A program made the position numbers and the translations under genes. Below the pieces are notes generated by a model. It had not been told where the DNA came from. It did no database searches and saw nothing but the letters and a program-made list of their open reading frames with translations. Shown piece by piece: positions 1 through 6,573 of a stretch of 9,797 nt of DNA. Origin of the DNA: Alphaproteobacteria bacterium (GTDB taxonomy: Bacteria; Pseudomonadota; Alphaproteobacteria; Rhodobacterales; Rhodobacteraceae); contig RFGD01000033.1 in the NCBI GenBank assembly GCA_003696705.1, positions 1 through 9,797 on the forward strand, read 5' to 3'. Each line of letters opens with the position of its first letter. Position 1 is the stretch's first letter.

Positions 1-75
1 AGGATTGCGGTTTTCGATCTCGCCCTCGCCGGGGATCCACTCCCCGGCAACGAAATTTCTGTTCAGCTCGCCCAT
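1..75 (-). CDS. Aldehyde dehydrogenase family protein, N-terminal fragment (runs off window start)
   Basis: Only the first 25 codons are present, read leftward from an ATG at 75-73. They give a peptide starting MGELNRNFVAGEW and continuing IPGEGEIENRNP. The pattern 'NF(I/V)AGEW...G...ENRNP' is the usual beginning of the NAD(P)-dependent aldehyde dehydrogenase superfamily, in which the 'NP' leads into the first Rossmann strand. Such enzymes oxidise an aldehyde to the acid; the catalytic Cys and Glu lie outside the window. The gene is divergent from the LysR regulator, with 99 bases between start codons, the classic arrangement of a LysR protein and its target. The substrate cannot be told from this fragment; semialdehyde dehydrogenases of sugar-acid or amino-acid catabolism are possible. 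The family call is fairly sure, the specificity unknown. Confidence 0.72.
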   Translation of the reverse strand, partial: MGELNRNFVAGEWIPGEGEIENRNP

Positions 76-138
76 GCTCTGCCCCGGTTACGAGAATTCG
101 GGGGCCAGTATGGACTTGCCGCTCCATATCAATCAAAT

Positions 139-151
139 TCAAACTGTTTAA
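139..151. promoter_or_regulatory. Candidate LysR-type operator (T-N11-A dyad) in a divergent intergenic region
   Basis: The 13 bases TCAAACTGTTTAA form a near-perfect dyad around T145: the arms AAAC and GTTT match, and T139/A151 form the T-N11-A ends known for LysR-family sites. The site sits in an AT-rich island (about 121-160) inside GC-rich DNA, between the divergent aldehyde dehydrogenase and LysR genes. Its centre is about 30 bases upstream of the LysR ATG, so it could serve autoregulation and activation of the dehydrogenase. No convincing -35/-10 pair was found for either gene. The assignment is inference from dyad and position. Confidence 0.42.
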
Positions 152-174
152 CCGGATTTCAGGATTTCTGACAT

Positions 175-1077
175 ATGACGATCAAGATCGAGATGCTTCG
201 CTGCTTTGCCACGGTGGCGCAGACGGGCAATCTGGCCGAGGCCGCCGAGCGGCTTGGCCGCACGCAGTCGGCGATCTCGATGACGCTCAAACAGCTCGAG
301 GCGCATCTGGGCAAACGGCTGTTCGAAAGCGACCGCAAGAACCGGCTGACCCCGCTGGGCGAGCATGTGTTCGAACTGGCGCAGGCCCAGCTCAGGCAGT
401 TCGATTTCACGGTGCATGCCATCGAAACCTCGGCCAGCTCGCCCGAGGGTGTGATACGGGTGGCCTCGATCCCGTCGATGGCGCGGTCGGTGTTTCCGCG
501 CACGATCCAGACCCTGACGGCGCAGTATCCGGGCCTGCGGGTCGAACTGCGCGACGCCGACAGCCAGCAGGTGACCGACGCGCTCTTGCGCGGCCAGGCC
601 GACATCGGCATCGTGTCCGGCGCGCCCCGGCTGAACGGCATCCGCCAGACCGAACTGTTCTCGGACCGTTTCGGGCTGATCTGCGCGCGGGATCACCCGC
701 TTGCCCGGCAGGAGCACCGGCCGACACTGGCCGAGGTCACGTCGCAAGGCTTTCTTGGCAACAACCTCTACACCATCATTGAAGACGACGCCGTCAGGAA
801 AGCGGTCGAAGGGGCGCGTGTGACGGTCCCGAACACGCTGTCACTGATCGCGATGATCCGCAGCGGGCTGTGGGTGACGATCCTGCCGTCGTCGGTGGTC
901 GATTTCCTGCCCGACGAACTGCTCTTTCGCCGGATCGAGGGGCTATCGGCGCGCCGTCAGGTCAGCATGCTGATGCGTGAGAAAACGATGTTCCCCGAGT
1001 TGGCCGAAGCCTTCTGGGACGAGGTGAAGGCGCTGGACTGGGAGGGGCGCGAACGCGCCGTCGAGGCGAGCGGATAG
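175..1077 (+). CDS. LysR-family transcriptional regulator
   Basis: The 300-residue protein has the usual LysR length and layout. The N-terminal winged helix-turn-helix covers about residues 3-62, with the recognition region 'LAEAAERLGRTQSAISMTLK' at 20-39 and 'LGKRLFES...RLTPLGE' as the wing. A linker helix follows, and from about residue 92 ('GVIRVASIPSMARSVFP') a periplasmic-binding-like effector domain runs to about 290. The ATG at 175 has AGGA (161-164) 10 bases upstream. The gene is transcribed away from an aldehyde dehydrogenase, which is its likely target. LysR proteins bind DNA as tetramers and respond to a small co-inducer, often a pathway substrate; here that ligand is unknown. The C-terminal tail after residue 290 (GRERAVEASG) is non-conserved and charged. 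Family assignment is secure; the role in aldehyde or related catabolism is inferred from position only. Confidence 0.93.
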   Translation: MTIKIEMLRCFATVAQTGNLAEAAERLGRTQSAISMTLKQLEAHLGKRLFESDRKNRLTPLGEHVFELAQAQLRQFDFTVHAIETSASSPEGVIRVASIPSMARSVFPRTIQTLTAQYPGLRVELRDADSQQVTDALLRGQADIGIVSGAPRLNGIRQTELFSDRFGLICARDHPLARQEHRPTLAEVTSQGFLGNNLYTIIEDDAVRKAVEGARVTVPNTLSLIAMIRSGLWVTILPSSVVDFLPDELLFRRIEGLSARRQVSMLMREKTMFPELAEAFWDEVKALDWEGRERAVEASG

Positions 1078-1215
1078 ACCGCCCATCAGGGGCAAGCGGG
1101 GTCCGGTTCCGCCGTCGTCCCCGCGTCGGCGGTCGTGGTCAGGCGGAATGCGTCCTGGAGGCGCGCGTCGCTGTCGTCGTCACAAGGGGCCCCGTCCGAG
1201 CCCTCCGATCCGGGC

Positions 1216-1235
1216 GTCCGGCACCAGGGCCGGAC
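1216..1235. terminator. GC-rich hairpin in the convergent gap between LysR and desaturase
   Basis: GTCCGGC (1216-1222), a 6-base loop, and GCCGGAC (1229-1235) form a perfect 7-bp stem. It lies in the 284-base gap 1078-1361 between two convergent genes, where a shared transcription stop would be expected. There is no T run on either side, so it is not a canonical intrinsic terminator. A second weaker inverted repeat, CCGGAC (1326-1331) with GTCCGG (1355-1360), lies just after the desaturase stop. I see no credible gene in the gap. Confidence 0.35.
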
Positions 1236-1361
1236 CCCGGCGGTCTTTCGCGGGCCCTTGCCGAAGGTCTTCCGGCGTGCGGCCGCCTGATGGTCGTCGG
1301 TGGAACGTGACATGTCTTCGGGCTTCCGGACCAGCTTCGGCTTTGCCCGGGGAAGTCCGGC

Positions 1362-2432
1362 TCAGGCAGGCAGGCGCCGGGCCTCTCCGAAGCTCACAAG
1401 CCGTCGTCGGGTCTCATCCCAAAGTGCCAGGCGGGCGCAGGAAAGGCTCTGGCCAATCGTGATGCGGCCGACGTCTGCCAGTTCGCCATGATCGCGCAGG
1501 ACTTCGGGCAGGCGATAGAAGGGAATGCGGCTTGCCAGGTGGTGGACATGGTGGATGCCGATATTCGCCGTGATCCACCGCAGGACGGGCGGCAGGTCGT
1601 AATGCGAAGACCCGTGGAAGGCCGCGTCCTGCACGGCCCAGCCGTCGTCGTGGTCCCAGGTCGTGTCCTCGAACTGATGCTGCACGAAGAAGAGCCACAT
1701 GCCGGCCGAGGCCGCAAGGAGCATCATCGGCAGGTAGGTGAACAAGAGGACGTCCTTGCCGCCCGTCAGATAGAGCCCCACCAGGAGGCCAAGGATCGCG
1801 GCATCGGTGCCAAGCGCGCTTGCCCAGTCGCGCCAGTGCGCCCCCGAAAGCTTCGCGGGAAGGCGGTTCCGCAGGAAGAAGACGTAGAACGGGGCGATGG
1901 CAAAAAGCACCAGCGGATGGCGCACAAGGCGATAGCGCAGGCGCCCCAAGGCGGAAAGCGCGCGATATTCCCGAACCGTCAGGGTGGGGATGTCTCCGGT
2001 CCCGCGGCGTGCAAGGTTTCCGGTCGTGGCGTGATGGGTCGCATGCGATTGGCGCCAGACGCGATAGGGCGTGAGCGTCACGACGCCGATCACGCGGCCA
2101 AGCCGGTCGTTCCAGGCGCGATCGCCAAGAAAGGACCCGTGGCCGCAATCGTGCTGGATCATGAAGAGGCGCAGCACGAAGGCCGCATTCGCAAGCGACA
2201 GCGCGACCGAAATGACGGGGCTGAGCGACAGGCTGAGCCACGACAACGCGAAGAGCGCGGCGAAGGGACCCGCGGTAACTGCAAGTTCCCACAGGCTTCG
2301 GGCGTGCATGGGCTGGCGGTATCCGGCAAGACGCCTTGTCCAGGCGGTGGCCGGCGCGCGCCCGGTCGTCGGCCGATCCGGCGGCGGCGTGCCATTGTCG
2401 AAAGCCGGGCACCCCTTGGGGCACCCGGCCAT
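1362..2432 (-). CDS. Membrane fatty acid desaturase (acyl-lipid, delta-12/omega-6-like)
   Basis: The 356-residue protein has the three histidine boxes of integral-membrane di-iron desaturases: HDCGH near residue 94, HATHH near 130 and HHVHH near 294. Hydrophobic stretches fall at about 52-90, 172-187, 208-222 and 229-252. Such enzymes use O2 and reduced electron carriers to put a cis double bond into acyl chains of membrane lipids, raising fluidity in the cold. The double-bond position cannot be read from sequence. Start choice is not trivial. The ATG at 2432 follows the csp stop by 7 bases without a Shine-Dalgarno sequence, suggesting translational coupling. A TTG at 2447 would overlap the csp stop. 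The next ATG, at 2309, would remove the conserved-looking RRLAGYRQP segment. Codons 2-10 coincide with a strong hairpin and are probably poorly conserved. The gene is downstream of csp and ends convergently with LysR. Confidence 0.92.
   Translation of the reverse strand: MAGCPKGCPAFDNGTPPPDRPTTGRAPATAWTRRLAGYRQPMHARSLWELAVTAGPFAALFALSWLSLSLSPVISVALSLANAAFVLRLFMIQHDCGHGSFLGDRAWNDRLGRVIGVVTLTPYRVWRQSHATHHATTGNLARRGTGDIPTLTVREYRALSALGRLRYRLVRHPLVLFAIAPFYVFFLRNRLPAKLSGAHWRDWASALGTDAAILGLLVGLYLTGGKDVLLFTYLPMMLLAASAGMWLFFVQHQFEDTTWDHDDGWAVQDAAFHGSSHYDLPPVLRWITANIGIHHVHHLASRIPFYRLPEVLRDHGELADVGRITIGQSLSCARLALWDETRRRLVSFGEARRLPA
2404..2429 (-). terminator. Terminator or attenuator hairpin after csp, overlapping the desaturase start
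   Basis: Read on the minus strand, GCCGGG-TG-CCCC (2429-2418 side), AA, and GGGG-TG-CCCGGC form a stem of 12 pairs with essentially no free loop (about 10-11 pairs once a minimal loop opens). It is followed at once by TTT (2403-2401). The two TG/TG steps pair as G.U in the minus-strand RNA but would be C/A mismatches in a plus-strand transcript, so the structure is strand-specific. It starts immediately after the desaturase ATG (2432-2430) and 10 bases after the csp stop. It resembles a short-tailed intrinsic terminator for csp but also encodes desaturase codons 2-10. The hairpin is seen directly; its function as terminator, attenuator or translation block is inferred. Confidence 0.55.
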
Positions 2433-2439
2433 GTCGGGG

Positions 2440-2646
2440 TCAGACAAGCGCGAGATTGGTCGCGCTTTCGCGGCCGTCCCGGCCGGCCTCGACGTCGAAG
2501 GTCACCTTCTGCGCGTCGGCAAGGCCCGTCAGACCTGCGCGCTCGACGGCCGAGATGTGGACGAAAACGTCACGCCCGCCCGTCTCGGGCTCGATGAAGC
2601 CAAAACCTTTGGTAGAGTTGAACCATTTCACGGTGCCAGTGGCCAT
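2440..2646 (-). CDS. Cold-shock protein (CspA family, single CSD)
   Basis: The 68-residue protein is a complete cold-shock domain. It has KWFN at 7-10, the RNP1 motif KGFGFI at 13-18 and the RNP2-like motif VFVHI at 27-31, with the remaining strand 'QKVTFDVEAGRDGRESATNL'. These aromatic patches bind single-stranded RNA and DNA; family members act as RNA chaperones, and several E. coli members are known transcription antiterminators. The ATG at 2646 has a good Shine-Dalgarno, AGGAG, 9 bases upstream. The reading frame stays open far upstream, but the CSD itself begins at this ATG. The gene precedes the desaturase by 7 bases and a strong hairpin. Only the helicase side is upstream, so it must have its own promoter in 2647-2860. 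No cold-box element was recognised. Constitutive and cold-induced paralogues cannot be told apart from sequence. Confidence 0.95.
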   Translation of the reverse strand: MATGTVKWFNSTKGFGFIEPETGGRDVFVHISAVERAGLTGLADAQKVTFDVEAGRDGRESATNLALV

Positions 2647-3100
2647 ATCCGTGGTCTCCTGTTCTGATGCTGTCCGCGGAATGCGACAGCCCGGCTTAGT
2701 CATGCTGAGTGATCGACTGAAGCCGGTGAACGGAGGCAGTAGGTCGCAGAGAATAACGTTTGCGGGCCCCGTATGAAGCACGCCGCCGGGGAACGCAAGC
2801 GCAATCGCGCCGCCCCGGGAATGACGTCGCGTCGCCAGGGAATTCGGTGGCCCGTGCATTGACAAGCCATCCCCCGCAGTCCAGATGGGCGGGGTGTCAT
2901 CGCCCTGCCGCGTGAGCAGGCGGCCCAGAGCCGCACCCGGTCGTGACGCATCGTTTTCCCACATCACGCAGGGGGGACCCAGCCCAGGGCGCTTCCAGGC
3001 ACAATGCGGTGCCGGACGTGGTTTCCCGGGGTAACCCCAGCCGGCCGCGCACCACGGGTGCCGGCGGCAAGACCGGGCATCAGTCCGGGCAAGGATGATC
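2647..3100. other. Divergent 454-base intergenic region between csp and the helicase
   Basis: No protein-coding gene is credible here; the open minus-strand frame across it is a high-GC artefact continuous with csp. The region must hold the csp promoter (leftward) and the helicase promoter (rightward). A perfect -35 hexamer for the helicase is at 2859-2864. Close to the helicase start are small GC hairpins: GGGG-TAA-CCCC at 3028-3038, and GCACC-ACG-GGTGC at 3049-3061, the latter largely enclosed by two GCCGGC copies (3040-3045, 3060-3065). Its size leaves room for long 5' leaders, as known for cold-shock genes, but transcript ends cannot be read from sequence. Confidence 0.5.
2859..2887 (+). 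promoter_or_regulatory. Candidate sigma-70-type promoter for the RNA helicase
   Basis: TTGACA at 2859-2864 is a perfect -35 consensus. After a 17-base spacer comes CAGATG (2882-2887), a poor -10 that keeps only some consensus bases. If used, transcription would start near 2894 and leave a leader of about 205 bases before the helicase ATG. A good -35 with a weak -10 in GC-rich DNA may be chance. Confidence 0.35.
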
Positions 3101-4306
3101 ATGAACTTTGAAGAACTCGGGCTTGGTGCCCGCCTCGTCTCTCGGCTCGAGGGCCTGGGACTGACGACCCCGACGCCGATCCAGGCCAAGGCCATTCCGC
3201 ACGCGCTTGAAGGGCGGGACATACTTGGCATCGCGCAGACCGGCACCGGCAAGACGGCCGCCTTCGGCATTCCGCTTGTCGTCGCCCTGTCCCGGCATCA
3301 GGAACGGCCCGCGCCGAAATCGGCCCGCGGGCTGATCCTTGCGCCGACGCGGGAACTGGCCAACCAGATCGTGGAAAGCCTTCAGGGCCTGACGCGGGAT
3401 CTGCGCATCAACCTGGTCGTCGGCGGCAAGTCGATCAACGCGCAGGCCCAGAAGCTTGCCCGCGGCACCGACATTCTCGTCGCGACGCCGGGGCGGCTCA
3501 TCGACCTCATGGATCGCCGCGCCGTCGACCTCGGCCGCACGCGGTTTCTGGTCCTGGACGAGGCCGATCAGATGCTGGACATCGGCTTCGTCCATGCGCT
3601 GCGCCGCATCGCGCCGATGCTGGGAAGTGACCGCCAGACCATGATGTTCTCGGCCACGATGCCGAAGGCCATGGCCGAACTGTCGCGCAGCTACCTCGAC
3701 GATCCCGTGCGGGTCGAGGTCTCGCCCCCGGGCAAGGTGGCCGATCGCGTCGCGCACAGCGTTCACTTCGTCCCCAAGGCCGAAAAGCAGGAACTCCTGA
3801 TCGCGCTTCTCGACGGCCATCGCGACGATCGCGCGCTGGTCTTCCTGCGCACCAAGCACGGCGCCGAGCGCCTGATGAAACAGCTTGAACGCGCGGGCTT
3901 CGCCGCGACCTCGATCCACGGCAACAAGAGCCAGGGCCAGCGCGACCGTGCCATCGCCGCCTTCAAGTCGGGGAAGGTGCGCGTGCTTGTCGCCACCGAC
4001 GTCGCCGCGCGCGGGATCGACATTCCCGGCGTCGGCCATGTCTACAACTACGACCTGCCGAACGTGCCCGAAAACTATGTGCACCGCATCGGAAGGACGG
4101 CGCGTGCCGGCCGCGAGGGTCGGGCCATCGCGTTTTGTGCCGCGGACGAGGTGTCGGAACTCAAGGCGATCGAGAAGGTGCTTGGGACAAGCATCGAAAC
4201 GGCCGGCGGCACCCGCTGGGCGCATGCGGACGCACCCGCCAAGCCGCAGGGCAAGCGGCGCACGCGCCGGCGCCCCGCCGGGCGTTCGCGGCGGATGGCC
4301 GCCTGA
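3101..4306 (+). CDS. rhlE: DEAD-box ATP-dependent RNA helicase, RhlE type
   Basis: The 401-residue protein carries every DEAD-box motif in order: Q motif PTPIQ (24-28), Walker A AQTGTGKT (45-52), PTRELA (82-87), TPGR (129-132), DEAD (153-156), SAT (184-186), TKHGA (251-255), HGNKSQGQRDRA (273-284), VATDVAARGID (297-307) and HRIGRTARAG (328-337). RTKHGAERL and IHGNKSQGQR are close to RhlE of E. coli. It unwinds short RNA duplexes using ATP, in ribosome maturation or RNA decay. After residue 380 comes a strongly basic tail (KRRTRRR, RSRR), a likely RNA-binding extension. ATG 3101 is preferred over the in-frame ATG 3095, because AAGGA (3091-3095) overlaps the earlier codon but lies 5 bases before 3101. 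The gene diverges from csp and desaturase, making a cold-response role plausible. Gene type is secure; the paralogue name is from motif similarity. Confidence 0.94.
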   Translation: MNFEELGLGARLVSRLEGLGLTTPTPIQAKAIPHALEGRDILGIAQTGTGKTAAFGIPLVVALSRHQERPAPKSARGLILAPTRELANQIVESLQGLTRDLRINLVVGGKSINAQAQKLARGTDILVATPGRLIDLMDRRAVDLGRTRFLVLDEADQMLDIGFVHALRRIAPMLGSDRQTMMFSATMPKAMAELSRSYLDDPVRVEVSPPGKVADRVAHSVHFVPKAEKQELLIALLDGHRDDRALVFLRTKHGAERLMKQLERAGFAATSIHGNKSQGQRDRAIAAFKSGKVRVLVATDVAARGIDIPGVGHVYNYDLPNVPENYVHRIGRTARAGREGRAIAFCAADEVSELKAIEKVLGTSIETAGGTRWAHADAPAKPQGKRRTRRRPAGRSRRMAA

Positions 4307-4361
4307 GGGAAGGGGTCGGCGCATCCGGCGCCCTTCCGGCACCCGTGATCCGGGGCATGGC

Positions 4362-4387
4362 GGGGCATCCGGCGCGGGGCATCCGGC
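4362..4387. repeat. Short tandem GC repeat downstream of the helicase
   Basis: GGGGCATCCGGCGC (4362-4375) is followed directly by a second copy of its first 12 bases (4376-4387). A further GCATCCGGC lies at 4321-4329 and a related GGGGCATGGC near 4353. The repeats occupy part of the 249-base gap 4307-4555, in which I see no gene. They may be slippage products or a REP-like remnant; nothing shows a function. Confidence 0.5.
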
Positions 4388-4390
4388 TTT

Positions 4391-4409
4391 GGGGGCGGCC
4401 ATCGCCCCC
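4391..4409 (+). terminator. GC hairpin after the helicase, candidate transcription stop
   Basis: GGGGGCG (4391-4397), loop GCCAT, and CGCCCCC (4403-4409) form a perfect 7-bp stem 85 bases after the helicase stop. No T run follows, so termination would be inefficient or factor-assisted. It may separate the helicase from the downstream kinase gene, or just stabilise an mRNA end. Confidence 0.35.
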
Positions 4410-4555
4410 GGGGCCGGCCGACGGAGTTGACGCGCGAAAGGACCGATCCTACCAGTGATCCGAGGCCGGTGCGCGTGCCCGGATCGGGCCGTTTGGACGG
4501 GCGCGATCACCCGTGGCGTGCCGGCCTTGGTCGATCCGCGCCGGAGATGCCTTTC

Positions 4556-5212
4556 GTGAGCCGTACCCCCGAAACCCCAACCGATTCCCCAAGCCCCGAA
4601 TCGCTGGCCGAGGCCCTCGTCGCGCGTGTCCGCTCGGCGCCCAGGCGGGCTCGTCGGCGGCTTGTGGCGCTCGCCGGGCCGCCGGCATCGGGCAAGTCCA
4701 CCCTGGCCGGGGCGATGGTCCACGCGCTCGGGCGGGCGGGCGAGCCGGCCGCCCTCGTGCCGATGGACGGGTTCCACCTCGACAACCGGATCCTCGAGCC
4801 CGCCGGGCTTCTTGCCCGGAAAGGTGCGCCCGAGACCTTCGATCTCGGAGGGCTGGCCCGGCTCGTGGCCGCGCTCGGCACCGAGGACGAGGTCTTCTAC
4901 CCGCTCTTCGATCGCGCCCGGGACATCGCCATTGCCGGCGCCGGCCGCGTCGGCCCGGAATGCGCGACGGTGGTCATCGAAGGGAACTATCTTCTGTTCG
5001 ACGCACCGGGCTGGCGAGAGCTTGCACGCGCCTGGGATCTTTCGGTCCGTCTTGAGGTTTCCGAGGCGGAACTCGAGCGCCGGCTGGTGGCCCGTTGGCT
5101 CGGCCACGGACTCGACCCCGATGCGGCCAGGGCCAGGGCGCGCGGCAACGACCTTGCCAATGCCGAACGCATTCGCCGCGCGGCGCTTCCTGCCGACATC
5201 ACGCTTGGCTGA
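4556..5212 (+). CDS. P-loop small-molecule kinase, YggC/FrcK-like (uridine kinase/PanK-type fold)
   Basis: The 218-residue protein has Walker A GPPASGKST (41-49), then MDGFHLDN (70-77), RKGAPETFD (88-96), YPLFDR (115-120), VVIEGNYLL (139-147) and an arginine-rich lid RARARGNDLANAE (192-204). This set matches the nucleoside/pantothenate-kinase-like family that includes E. coli YggC and rhizobial FrcK, whose physiological substrates are poorly defined. The MDGFH Asp is the expected base or metal ligand, and the Arg and Asn of the lid would bind phosphates. GTG 4556 is preferred as start: GGAG (4543-4546) lies 9 bases upstream, whereas ATG 4547 abuts it and TTG 4427 would add a low-complexity 43-residue leader. 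In other alphaproteobacteria relatives sit by sugar transporters; here it ends 6 bases from the convergent glucosidase gene. A sugar or sugar-derivative kinase is a guess; it could be housekeeping. Confidence 0.85.
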   Translation: MSRTPETPTDSPSPESLAEALVARVRSAPRRARRRLVALAGPPASGKSTLAGAMVHALGRAGEPAALVPMDGFHLDNRILEPAGLLARKGAPETFDLGGLARLVAALGTEDEVFYPLFDRARDIAIAGAGRVGPECATVVIEGNYLLFDAPGWRELARAWDLSVRLEVSEAELERRLVARWLGHGLDPDAARARARGNDLANAERIRRAALPADITLG

Positions 5213-5218
5213 GCCCGA

Positions 5219-6553
5219 TCAGCGCGCACCGGCGCCGCCCAGCGCCCGGGCCAGCGCATGCCAGGACGCCTTCGGGGTCCGCTCGAGCGTCTCGAAATCC
5301 ACGTGGACGAGGCCGAAGCGCTTGTCGTAGCCAAGCGCCCATTCGTAGTTGTCCAGAAGCGACCAGACGAAATAGCCGGCGACCGGCACGCCGTCGGCCG
5401 CGGCAGCGGCGACTTGTGCAAGGTGCCGCCCGATGTAGTCGATGCGGGCCGCATCGTCGATATGCCCGTCCACGGGCCGGTCGGGCCACGCCATCCCGTT
5501 TTCGGTCACGTAGATCGGAAGATCGCCCGTGTACTCGCGGGCCGTCCGGCGAAGGAAGAAGCCGAGGCCCTCGGGGTAGATCTCCCAGCCCATGTCGGTC
5601 TTGGGCAGGGGCCCCGGGACCTCTTGCAGGGCGGGCCAGGGGCCCGGCGCCGGCGCCAGAAGCTTCCGCGTGTAGTAGTTCAGGCCGACCCAGTCGAGCG
5701 GGGCGCCGATGACGCCCATGTCGTCCTGCCAGCCGGCGGGCATGTGCGGCGCAAGGCCGTCCAGCACTTCCGGCGGGTAGGTGCAGTGGAACACGCCGGA
5801 CAGGAAGAAGCGGTTGTAGATCGCATCGTAACGGGTCGCCGCCGAGGCCGCTTCGGGGCTGTCATCGGCAGGGGCGGCATATTCCATGTTGAAGACGGCC
5901 CCGATGTTGCCGACGCCCAGGGCGCGCATCGCCTCGGTCGCGCGGCCGTGTGCCAGAAGGACATGATGCATCGCCCGCGCCGTGGCGCGGATGTCGCGAA
6001 GGCCCGGCGCGTGCTGGCCCAGGAAGTGGCTGAGCCAGGCGACACACCAGGGTTCGTTGATCGTCGCAACCGACCAGACCCGGTCGCCGATGCGGCTCAT
6101 GACGACTTCGGCGAACTCCGCGAAACGTTCCGCGACGTCCCGGTTCTGCCACCCGCCGAGGTCGGCAAGCGGCGACGGCAGTTCCCAGTGATAGAGCGTC
6201 ACCGCAGGCCGAAGCCCGCGCGCCAGAAGCCCGTCCACCAGCCGGTCGTAGAAGTCGAGCCCCTCGGGGTTCGGCGTCCCCCGTCCTTCGGGCAGGACCC
6301 GCGCCCAGGAGGTCGAGAAGCGATAGGCGTCGAAGCCCGCGCCCGCCACGAGGTCGAGATCCTCGGGCCAGCGGTGATAGTGATCGCAGGCGACGCGCCC
6401 GTCCTCGGCATTGGCGACATTGCCGGGGGTGGCGGCGAACGTGTCCCAGTGGGTCGATCCGGCGCCCCCGAATCCGTGCCCTTCGATCTGGTAGGCGGAC
6501 GTCGCCGTGCCGAAAACGAAATCCTTGGGGAAAGTCGAGCGAGGCGGGATCAT
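5219..6553 (-). CDS. Glycoside hydrolase family 1 beta-glucosidase
   Basis: The 444-residue protein is a full GH1 TIM-barrel. It begins FPKDFVFGTATSAYQIEG, has YHWELP, the acid/base motif TINEPW (Glu167) and the nucleophile motif YVTENG (Glu351), and ends with SLLDNYEWALGY, whose Glu and Trp hold the sugar. No signal peptide is present, so it acts in the cytoplasm, releasing glucose (or a related sugar) from imported beta-linked di- or oligosaccharides or aryl glucosides. ATG 6553 is preferred: AGGAG (6563-6559) is 5 bases upstream. An in-frame ATG at 6577 overlaps the upstream LacI stop as ATGA and would add 8 residues. The gene is the second in a LacI-glucosidase operon with a 20-base gap, so it is likely repressed by its own neighbour. 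It ends 6 bases from the convergent kinase gene. Beta-galactosidase or fucosidase side activity is common in GH1. Confidence 0.95.
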   Translation of the reverse strand: MIPPRSTFPKDFVFGTATSAYQIEGHGFGGAGSTHWDTFAATPGNVANAEDGRVACDHYHRWPEDLDLVAGAGFDAYRFSTSWARVLPEGRGTPNPEGLDFYDRLVDGLLARGLRPAVTLYHWELPSPLADLGGWQNRDVAERFAEFAEVVMSRIGDRVWSVATINEPWCVAWLSHFLGQHAPGLRDIRATARAMHHVLLAHGRATEAMRALGVGNIGAVFNMEYAAPADDSPEAASAATRYDAIYNRFFLSGVFHCTYPPEVLDGLAPHMPAGWQDDMGVIGAPLDWVGLNYYTRKLLAPAPGPWPALQEVPGPLPKTDMGWEIYPEGLGFFLRRTAREYTGDLPIYVTENGMAWPDRPVDGHIDDAARIDYIGRHLAQVAAAAADGVPVAGYFVWSLLDNYEWALGYDKRFGLVHVDFETLERTPKASWHALARALGGAGAR

Positions 6554-6573
6554 GGGCGCTCCTGTCACGGGGG

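Noticed and set aside
1086..1313. 75-residue minus-strand frame between LysR and desaturase
   Set aside because: No domain, low-complexity polar composition and only a weak ribosome site. I could not support it as a gene, though a small one cannot be excluded.
1488..2597. 369-residue plus-strand frame across the desaturase
   Set aside because: It is antisense to the desaturase and the end of csp and shows no domain; composition is charged and repetitive as expected for a shadow.
2647..3270. N-terminal extension of the cold-shock protein frame
   Set aside because: The CSD starts exactly at ATG 2646 with a good Shine-Dalgarno, and the extension overlaps the helicase gene on the other strand.
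4307..4426. Possible CRISPR-like or REP array in the GCATCCGGC repeats
   Set aside because: Copies are only 9-14 bases, irregularly spaced and lack uniform spacers or cas genes; simple short repeats explain them.
4427..4555. 43-residue upstream extension of the kinase from TTG 4427
   Set aside because: It is Pro/Arg/Gly-rich and unlike the family, and GTG 4556 has a better-placed ribosome site.
3080..5107. 675-residue open frame on the minus strand
   Set aside because: It is antisense to the RhlE helicase and the kinase, both with intact motifs. Its product is Arg/Gly/Ala-rich with no recognisable domain: a typical high-GC shadow frame.
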